NCBI RefSeq assembly: GCF_005503145.1
Contig: NZ_SCNV01000023.1
Location: 55,190-119,189, forward strand
Source of the DNA: Burkholderia sp. 4M9327F10
Lineage (GTDB): Bacteria; Pseudomonadota; Gammaproteobacteria; Burkholderiales; Burkholderiaceae
Direction: 5' to 3'
DNA: 64,000 bases
Shown one piece after another: positions 51,231 to 60,900 of this stretch. Made by a program: the position numbers and the translations under genes. Positions within the stretch are counted from its first letter, which is position 1. Each line of letters begins with the position of its first letter. The notes beneath the pieces are model-generated. The model saw only the letters and a list, made by a program, of their open reading frames with translations. It was not told where the DNA came from and searched no databases.

Positions 51231-51962
51231 CTAGACGACTTTTCCAGTCTCCGCAAACCTTCGTTTCAATTCTGGCAACGCAGCAATGATAATATCAAGC
51301 TCGTTGATTCTTTTGGGTCTGAGTGTCTTGTAGTCATCGCTGCGGTAATGTTCAACAAAGTCAAAATCACCAAGTAGAATTCGTGCAACGCACACCATTA
51401 CGCCCAATCCACCCTCCATTTCCTCATTCTCACCAACAGCAGGAACGTACTTCGGCGGCAAATTGCGTAATAAATTTTCTTCACTACTTAAGTCGTAGTA
51501 TTTTTCAATCAAGGTAATGCCGTCCGCCAACATACCTTTAATTGCCGGCTTTGCCTCATCAAACCCTATCCATGTCTTCGGCCAGGGTTCCTGCTTGTCT
51601 ATCCCAGTAACGACAAAGGGCCGTCTACGAAGCCAGACATGCCCTTGAAACCGCAAATTCTCTGGATATTCATGAAGCAAATTCCGCACTGTTTGAAATC
51701 GCATAAATGACGTTCTCGAAGGCTTAACGCCAAATATCTCTTGATACAACTTAATAGTCCTTTTATGCGCAACTTCAACTGCTGGCTGCATGGAACAGCC
51801 CGGATTATCACTACCACCTTGAAAGGTGAAGCACGGACTCACCATTAAGTCTGTATGCTTTAAGGTTCTGTTCTTGAATTTTTCGCTGACAAAACTCCAG
51901 TTCGCAAATTCAGCTGCCACCTCATTGCAAAGTGCGTTCATTTCTGCTTTTAAGCTGCTCAT
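51231..51962 (-). CDS. cdiI: Probable CDI immunity protein, cognate to the adjacent CdiA toxin tip
   Basis: A 243-residue soluble protein starting MSSLKAEMNALCNEVAAEFA only six bases after the exoprotein stop, the position of immunity genes in CDI loci. It is visibly richer in A and T than the flanking genes, the usual sign of exchanged toxin/immunity cassettes. Contains FANWSFVSEKFKNRTLKHTD and FQGGSDNPGCSMQPAVEVAH, and has no signal peptide or membrane helix, as expected for a cytoplasmic neutraliser of an incoming toxin. I do not recognise its family; the assignment rests on position, size and composition. Confidence 0.7.
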   Translation of the reverse strand: MSSLKAEMNALCNEVAAEFANWSFVSEKFKNRTLKHTDLMVSPCFTFQGGSDNPGCSMQPAVEVAHKRTIKLYQEIFGVKPSRTSFMRFQTVRNLLHEYPENLRFQGHVWLRRRPFVVTGIDKQEPWPKTWIGFDEAKPAIKGMLADGITLIEKYYDLSSEENLLRNLPPKYVPAVGENEEMEGGLGVMVCVARILLGDFDFVEHYRSDDYKTLRPKRINELDIIIAALPELKRRFAETGKVV

Positions 51963-51968
51963 ATCAAT

Positions 51969-54900
51969 CTACAATTTTCTAAGAATCACTACAGGAGTCG
52001 GGGGCAGATTACTGGGCGACGGAACGCCAAATGCATTCTCTGCATTACCGCCCACACCAACCGCATTACCCGTTTGCGCTGCCGGGTAAACCGTTGACTG
52101 GTTGGACGTCACCGGTCCATTTCCAGTCTTGACCTCCACAATAACCTGTCCATTGGCATTAACGGGAATCGAAGTTACCGAACTACCTGTTGAGGCGTCG
52201 GTTGCTACGTACCCTGGAGGCACCGGCAAACTGGTTGTACCGCTCGGAGCCGTCACCACCATATCGGTGCGTGATGTCGTCGTTACTCCGTTTGCTGTGG
52301 TGTTCATAGTCACTTCGGTCTGGACAGCTGCGTCATTGGCCTGAAACACATCGACCACGTTTGATATGGCTGCCGCGTGTGCCGCATTGTTCGCCGCCAC
52401 AATACTACCCGGAGTCGCTCCGGCAAGTGTCGAAGGCGCTGGCGATACGGCTGCTCCGTTTGCATTCAACGTGTAATACCCGTTACTGCCACTTTGGAAT
52501 ATCTGATTACCATTGGTATCTTTCACCCCCGTTGGCGTGTACGTTGCTCCTTGCGGGCCCGTTACCGTCCCGTCAGCGTTTTGCGTATAACCCTTCGGAA
52601 CGCTGAAACTCGCATCGTTTGCCGCCGCACCATTGCCATTACTTGCAGTCGAGGTACTATCGCCGGCCCCTCCCGCGCTACCGCTGCCAGAGGTTGTTGG
52701 CGTGCTCGTCCCTGTCGACGTTTCGGAACTGCTTTGGCTAGCCGCGTAGGTATCAATAGCGTTACCAATTGTCGTTCCGATTTTATTACCAAGCTTCCCT
52801 CCTGCCGCAGCCTCATCCCAAGTCGCCGGGGCGTTCAAACCTTCGGTCGCCACGTCCGCACCAAGTGACGCAATAATAGCAACACCGGCGCCGACAATAG
52901 CGCCTAGGAGACCACCAACTTTCCCGCAGCCGTTCGCATCGTGACTTCCACACGTATTATTTAGCGTTTCATTTTCTGCAGCCATCGCGGCCGCATTGGA
53001 GTTTTGTCCCAACGCGTCAGCGACCGCCCCACCGAGCAACATTGACCCCGACGTGATTAGCGCCAATTGACCGGAGTTTGGATTGCCTTGTCCGCCGGTG
53101 ACTCCATAGGCGATTGTCTCTGCGGCTACCGCACTGGTCGCACCACCGATGGCACCGCCTCCACAACCGGTTCCCAAAGCGGCGCTGGCCACGCATCCCA
53201 GCGCCGCGTGCGACGCAACGTAAGCCAAATCACCGGGCGCCCCCGTCCCGAAGAAACCGTTGTCATTTGCTTGCCCGATTGTATAGGCACCCACAGCCGC
53301 TAAATCTTGCACCCCAGCCGTCTTGAGGTTATCCAGGAAGCTCCCTCCCTCAATAGCGGTTTGCACGCCCGCGCTGATCGTGGCTGTAGCCCCCATCGCG
53401 GCGACCTCTTCTGGCAAATTGCTTGCAGCCGTCTCTCCGGCCGTAGAGGCCGTTCCGGTCAATGCATTCCCGACGTTGCTGATACCAGCCAGTTGGCCAA
53501 GCGTGCTGGTGTCTTGCGGCAGACTGTTCAGCCCCTGATCTAAGTTGCCCAGCCCAAACGACCCCGTCGTACTGTTGTAAGTAATGCCATTGGTCAAGCC
53601 CGCAGTCAGCGCGCCAACGGCACCAGCCTCAAGCAGTGCACCCAAGTCTAGGCCGTTGCCGGATGCAAGCTCGCTCGCGGCACTACCGGCCATACCTGAA
53701 ACCGCGCCGGCAACAATCGACTCCCCCAACGTCATGGTCGCCAGCGTTGCACCCATCGCTGCGGCCGCTGCTCCAGCCGTCACGATTGATGCAGCAATGG
53801 CAATCGCTGCTACCAAAAACGTTGGCAGTCCACCTCCTTGCTGGACAAAGCTAGTGTTGAGATTGTCGCTTACCGTCGTCTGCGTGAAATCCCCCCCCAA
53901 CTGCTGCTGCAACGTAGCCAAGATCTGCTGCGTCCCCGCCTGATTCACCGTGCCGTCACTATTGAGCTGCTGCAGGGCTCCGCCAACCTGATCCAATGTC
54001 TGCACATTCAGGTCCATGTTCGCGGCGCTCATAAACCCACCCGGCTGCACTTCCGTACCGGTCGTATTGGTATATCCGCCTTTCACGGAGTTCCAAATAC
54101 TGCCGACGTTGACCTGGTTGGCCTGATTGGTCAGCGTGTCTGTATTAACCGTCAGCGTGTTTGAAGCACTGATGTTCCCAGTATTGAGAATGCTCCCCTG
54201 ACCGTTCCCATTGAAGTTCAGCGTTACGTTTTGGCCAAGAATGTTCCCCCCCGCCGACAACGCACTCGCGTTCTGCGGCAGGTAGACCTGCGGCATCAAC
54301 GCGGTAATCGTAGGACATGTCGCTGTGCCAGTTGCCGTGCAGGTCGGATCAGGCACCGTCTGCTCGACGTACCAGAGCATTGGCTGCGTTAGCGCATTAA
54401 TCTGGGTCTGCGTCAGCGCGGTGCCCAACTGAAGGTTGTTCTGCTCTGCGTAGGTAAGCGCATTTCCATACAAAATTTGCTTTTCTTGATCGGTAATCGA
54501 AGCGCCAGTCGTGGTGTTGTACGACAGCCCCGAAACGAAACTCGCCTGTCCCGTCTGCTGCAACGCGGCCTGCTGCAGCAACAGATCCTCTTCTTGCGGG
54601 TTGTAGTAAAACAGTGTCGAGCTCGGTTGCAAATTGGTCGGCAGTGCATTCAGCAGATTCTGCGGCCCCATGATGGATGCCTGTGCGTCGCTCAACGCCC
54701 CGTCAACGTATGACGCCTGACCAGCCACCGGCGTCGGTAACGTACCCATGCCAACCGCTCTCGGCGTCGACAGGTTCAGCCCCGGCATGGTGAGAGGACT
54801 GAGCGAAATCACTTGCGACGGCGCATTCACGCTCGGCGTATACGTGTTCGCGGTCGTAATCCCGTTGATCAGCTTCTGCCCCGTCAACGCGACCGATGTT

Positions 54901-57900
54901 CCTATCACGTTGCCGACGTTCTGGATAACGCCACCTGAGGTAATTGACAGATTCGGTGCTTCAATCGTCGCAGCAATATTGCCGACCGGCGTGGGCGGAT
55001 CGATCGTCCCGCCAACACTCGTGTAAGCGCTGCCGTAGAGCGCCGTGCACTCAGCAACCGAGCCACATGCCCACGTGTTGTGTCGGATGTCGCTACTGAA
55101 CATGCCGGTTTCCTGCACCCATTCCGAGTGCCAGTAGGCGTTCAACGTCTGGGCCTCGTTAACCACCGGCCCACTGACGGCAATGGTCGCGCTGGTGCCC
55201 GCCGAAATCAGGCTGCCGATGTTGGTGAGACTGCCCGCGTTGATCTGCAGGTTGTTGCCCGCGCTAATGACCGATGAGTTGCCTGACTGCTGATCAACAT
55301 AAGCCTCACAGTAGCTTTCCTTGTAGCCGCCGGCCGTCATACAACCAGCGTATTGCTGTTGCGAGCCGTAGTTCTGGTGAACCGGCACAGGTGGCGGCAG
55401 ATTGTTGGTAATCGCACCAGACACGTCGAGCGTGATGTTGTTACCGGCGACGATATTGCCGGATGTATTGTTCAGGCTCTGCGCGGGTGTTGTCGAACTC
55501 GCGGTTGTGCCAACGCCGCCGATGACGATGTTGTGGCCAGCAAGCAGGTTGCCATAGGTGTTGTTGATCTGACCGGCGGCGATCACCAGATCGTTGCCGG
55601 CATAGATCGTCGCATCGCTTTGCGAGTAGCTGAACGTGGTCGTATTCGGGTTGTTGCCGCGCGGAGAACCACCGTTATCGCAGGCCGAGTTCGGTACGCC
55701 CGATGCGCATCCGACCTGAGACGAATAGTTCTGCTGGTTTCCGCCCTGATTGGTTAACGTCCCCGCAGCGACGATGACGTTATTTCCGGCATACATCAGC
55801 CCGGCATTCGTGAGATTCCCGCCGGAGGAAACCGTAAGGTTGCTGCCGGCGGCAATCATGCCTGTCGAACCGGTGAAGCTCAGGGTCGAGGTGGCGGTTG
55901 GAGCGGTCGAAGCCGTATTGATATTGAAGGTGTTTGGATAGGGATAGGCACTTGACCCATTCGCGTTTGCGGGACAATCTCCAGCCGCCGTGCAGTTGGC
56001 ATCGTTACCTGATGGGCTGGGCGCCTCAATTTCCCCGAGATTTTGGATCTCAGTCAGGAATGCTGTGTAGTCGGCCTGATTAACCCGAACCACCGTCTGT
56101 GCGGTAGTGGTCGGTGCGACCGCACCATTGCTTAGCGCCCCGAGGTTGAGGGAGATATTGCCGCTTGCGGCAATTTGACCACCCTGATTTGACAGGGAAC
56201 CAGCAGTCAACTGAATCGAGTTGCCGGCCGAAATGACACCGGCAACGCCAGGCGTGCTCGTCGTCTGAGTCTGGTAGACCGTTGGCAACGCGATCGTCGT
56301 CGTGCCCCCCGTGCTCGCGTAGTACCAGGAGCCGTCCGCTTCCTGCACAAACCCGATACTGCTCCCGTTCGCACCACTCGCCCCTACCAGCGTCTGCAAG
56401 GTCGCATTTGAGGTTGTTGGGGAATCGTGTTCGCTGCCTTGATCCCCGGGCCATGTGACGAATATAACTGTCTGCGTACCTATCGCCCCCGACAGGAGCA
56501 AGGACGGATCAGAGATCGCCGTCGTCACGGTCTGCTGTCCCGTCGACGCCGTCTGATCATTCACCACCGCACCAGCATTGATGCTGATGTTATTGCCGGC
56601 AAAAATCGACCCACCTGTGTTCTGCAGCGTACCACCCAGGTTGAAGCTGACATTCCCCTGTGACTGCGTCGTCGCCCCCTGGTTATCGTACGAACCACCC
56701 GAAACGGTCAGCGCATTCACCGCCTCAACCGTGCCACGATTCGTGGTATTGCCATTGATCGTAAGAGCATCCCCGGCATGCAACACCGCGCCGGCAACGT
56801 TATTCACCGTCCCATTGACGGTCACATCCTGGCCAGTAACCTGCCCGTAGTTCGTAAACGTCCCACCCGTAGTCAACGTCAACGGCGCAGTACCGTTCAT
56901 CGTCCCGGTGTTCGTGATCCCGTTCAGACCATCAACGGTCACCCCAAGACCACCGTAATTCCACGTCCCCCCCACATTGATCGACCCCGCCGTGATGGAC
57001 AACTGCCCACCCTGGCTAATCGTCCCCTGCGACGGATCAAGCGCCATGTTCACAGCACTCAGCCCAAGATTGTCCTGCGCCAGCACCTGACCGCCGGCGT
57101 TATTGAACGCTCCATTACCGCCATTGATGGTCAGCGACAGATTCCCCGTCGTCGGTCCGTTGTTGACGTTCGGATTACCCGCGAATATCAACCCGTTCTG
57201 GTTATTCAGCGACCCGGCATTGATCGTCAGTGAGTTCAACCCCATCAACGATCCATCGACGTTGGTCAGCCCACCCCCAACGGAAATATTTGTAGTACTA
57301 CCGTTAACGATCCCCGCGTTATTAAAATTCGTCGCATTGATCGTGGTCGTAGCCGTCGACGCAAGCGAACCACTCGACGCATTGGTCAGATTCGGCGCCG
57401 AGACAAACAGATTCCCACCAGACAACACATTGCTGGCGTTATAAAAACCGTTCTGCGAAGTCAGCGTCGCCGCGCCCACCACATCAACACTACCGCCCAC
57501 CAGCGACAACTGGTTCGACGCCTGCGCGATCAGATTGCCACCAACAATCGCGGTCCCGACCGTCACGTTCGTCCCAGTCAACTGCATGTTCTGCGTCGAC
57601 ACGAGCGAGGCTTGGCTCGCATCCAGCGTGCCCTGTGCGGACACCGTCACATTCTTGGATCCACCTTGAGACCCGCTCAACGTGACATTGCCGCCCGACA
57701 ACGTAAACTGGCCCGCCACCGTGCTCGTGCCCGACAACGTCAACGTCTGCCCGGCCGTCATGGTCGTATCGCCGTTCGAAGACACCCCGGCAACATTCAC
57801 ATTACCGTTGGTCCCCGTGACGTTCACGGTCCCCATCGACGACACCGCGCCCGTCACCGTCGCATTGTTTGCCGCCTGAATCTGCACGTTGCCGCCCGAC

Positions 57901-60900
57901 TGCAGCGCGCCGTTGAACGCCACGCTGCCGCCCGTCGAAGTTGCCGTGACGTTACCCACCGCCGTGGTCGCGCCCAACGACATATCGCCGACTGAGGTCG
58001 CGGTCAGTTGCCCCGCGCCCTGAATGCCACCAAGCGTCACGCCTGCGCCCGCTGTAATGGCGATATCCTTGCCGAATGTCAGCGCACCGCCACCTATAAC
58101 CGATCCACCCGCATTGATCGTTGCCGTACCGAGGCCATACAGCGCCCCGGTCAGCGTCGTCGTACCGGTCGACTTCAGCGTCGTGTCGCCATTGATCAAT
58201 CCACCCGCGAGCGCCAGCGTGCCACCTGCGGTCGCGTTCAGATTGCCCACGCTCGTGACCGTACCGGCCACACCCAGGTTGCCTGCCGTGGCTGTGAGCG
58301 CTGTATCCGAGTTGGCGCTCAGATTACCGCCCACCGTCAGGTTCCGGCCCGCCGTCACCGTCACCGCATCGCCACTCGTGAGGTTGCCGCTGACGCTTGC
58401 GTCACGGGCAGCGGTCACAGTGGTCGCCGCACCCGAAGTCAGCACGCCCTGCACGCTCACATCGCCCGTACCGTCTTGTCCCTTCGCCTGCAGCCCAACC
58501 GTGCCGCCTGCCTGCGCGGAGCCCATCGACAGACTGTCGCCCGCCGTCGCCGCAAGATTGCCATTGGTTGCGACGCTGCCGCTCACATTGATGCTGCCGC
58601 CCGCGTTGAGGGTCGCCTGCTGCCCGAAGGCAACGGAGCCGGCAGTCAACGTGCTGCCGGAGGTCAGCGTCCCCGTGTTCTGAGCGGCAATCCCACCCGT
58701 GAGCGTCATGTCGCCGCCCGAGGTCAGCGTGGCATTGCCCGCCGCCGCGGTTTGCCCCGAGACGGTCAAGGTTTGTCCAGCGCTTGCATTCAGATTGCCC
58801 TGCGTCGTCACGCTCGCGGCAGTGAGATTGCCGCTGGTCGCCGTCATCGTCAGATCGCCGGCCGAGTTGACACCCGCGGCGGTCAGATTACGTGCCGCCG
58901 TTATGCTCGTCGTCGCGCCGCTGTTGAGCGCGCCTGTGACGCTGACATCGCGTGCCGCTTGCAGCGTCGTCGTGCCGAGTGCGGTCGCCGTGCCGCCGAA
59001 CGTCACGTCACCCTCGCCGGCGTTGCCGTTAGCAGTCACGCTCAGATTGCCGGTAACAGCCTGGGCAGAGCCAAGCCCAGCGTTATTGCCCCCCGTCACC
59101 GTGACGCTCGTGCCTTGCAGCGAGCCAGTCAGCGCAACGTTGTTCGCCGCGCTCAGCGTCACCGCTTGCGCAAATGCGGCCGAACCGCCGCCCGTGATGT
59201 CCTGCCCTGCCGTCAACGAACCCATCCCCTGGCCGGCAACGCTGCCGCTCAGCGCAATATCGCCGCTCGCCTGTGCCGTGAGGTTATTCGTCACCGACAC
59301 CTGGCCACCAAGCTGGGTATTCCCACCAGACGTCACATTCAGCGCACCAGTAGTCGTGGTTGTGCCAGTCAGCGTGGCGTTGCCGTTGGTGGCCGTCACA
59401 TCAAGGTCGCCCACCGACTGCACGGTGCCGCTGAGTGTCGCGTTGCGCTGTGCCGTGAGCGTCACAGTCGAGCCCCCACCCAGCGTCCCGCTGATAAGCA
59501 CGTCACGCGCTGCAGTCAACGCCACTACACCCGGCGCTGTTGCCGTTCCAGTGATGGCCGTATCGCCGTTGCCCGCGTTGCCGTTTGCCGTCAGTGTCAG
59601 CGTCGTCGCCGAGGTGACGTTGTTCAGTGCGGCACTGTCGCCACCCGTCGCCTGCACCGAATTGGCCTGCAGCGAACCTGCCAGCGCGATATCGCCCTGG
59701 GCGCTGAGGACCGCTGCATTTGTGAAAGCCTGGGTACCCGGGCCGTTGATGTCCTGTCCGGCGTTGATGTAGCCGTTGCCTTGCCCCACCAGCGTGCCGT
59801 TCAGCGTCGCCGTGCGTCCTGCATTGAGCGTGACATCGCCCACCGCGCTCGTACTTGCGCCAAGCGATAGATCGAGCCCGGTTGTGATCGTCAACGCCCC
59901 GCCGCTGTTGATGCCGCCGGTCGCGTTCAGGCTACCTTGTTGTGCGTTCAGCACCGCGTCGCCGTTCGATTCGAGCGCGCCGGCCACATTGATGCCGTTC
60001 AGCGCCGCGACGCCGAGCGTCGTGCCGGTTGCAAGCTTGCCTCCGGTCGCGACCGTCACGTCGCCGTACGCCGCTGCGGTAATCGCGCTGGCCGCGGCGG
60101 CTGCACCGTTTACCGTCAGGCTGCCGCTACCGCCCGTCCCCGCAGTCAGACTGACCGTCGAAGCGGATTCGATGTTATTGACTGCCACGTCGCTCGCCGC
60201 CGAAACCTGCACATTCTGACCTTGAATCAGGCCGCCCTGCGAAATCGCGCCGGCCGCGTTCAGGATCGCAGACTGGGTAAACGCAATCGACCCGGCTCCG
60301 CCGATGTTACGGCCAGCCGAAATCGTGCCATTGCCTTGTCCGTTGAGCGAGCCGGTGACATTCACATCGCGCACGCTCTGCAGCGTGGTGTCGAGCGCTA
60401 CCGTGGTCGTGCCACCAAGATTAATGTCCGTACCCGCCAGGACGTTGAGCGCGCCGTTGCTGTTCACCGCGCCCGTCACGCCGACCGTACCGTACAGCGC
60501 CGTCAGGTTGGTATCGCTGGACGATTGCAGCGAGCCACTGATATTGATGTCCTGCCCGGAGGTCAGCGCCACCGTCGAACCGCCGGCCAGGGTGCCCGTC
60601 AGGTTGAGGTCGTTGTTCGCCGTCAATGCAATCGTGTTGCCGGCCTGCACGTTCGCAAAGGTGCCTGAACCGCCCGCGCTGGTCTGGATCGTCGCGCCGC
60701 GCAGTGAGCCCGTCAGATCCGTATCGCCGCCGGAGCTCAGATTCGCTGCGTTACCGAATGCAAGGGCACCCGCACCGCCGATAGTGCCACCTGCGTTGAG
60801 CGTGCCGTTGCCCTGGCTCACCACCGAGCCGTTCATCGTGATGTTCTGCCCTGCAGTCAGCGACAGATTGCCGAGGGCAGACGTGCTGTTCGTGCCGAGG

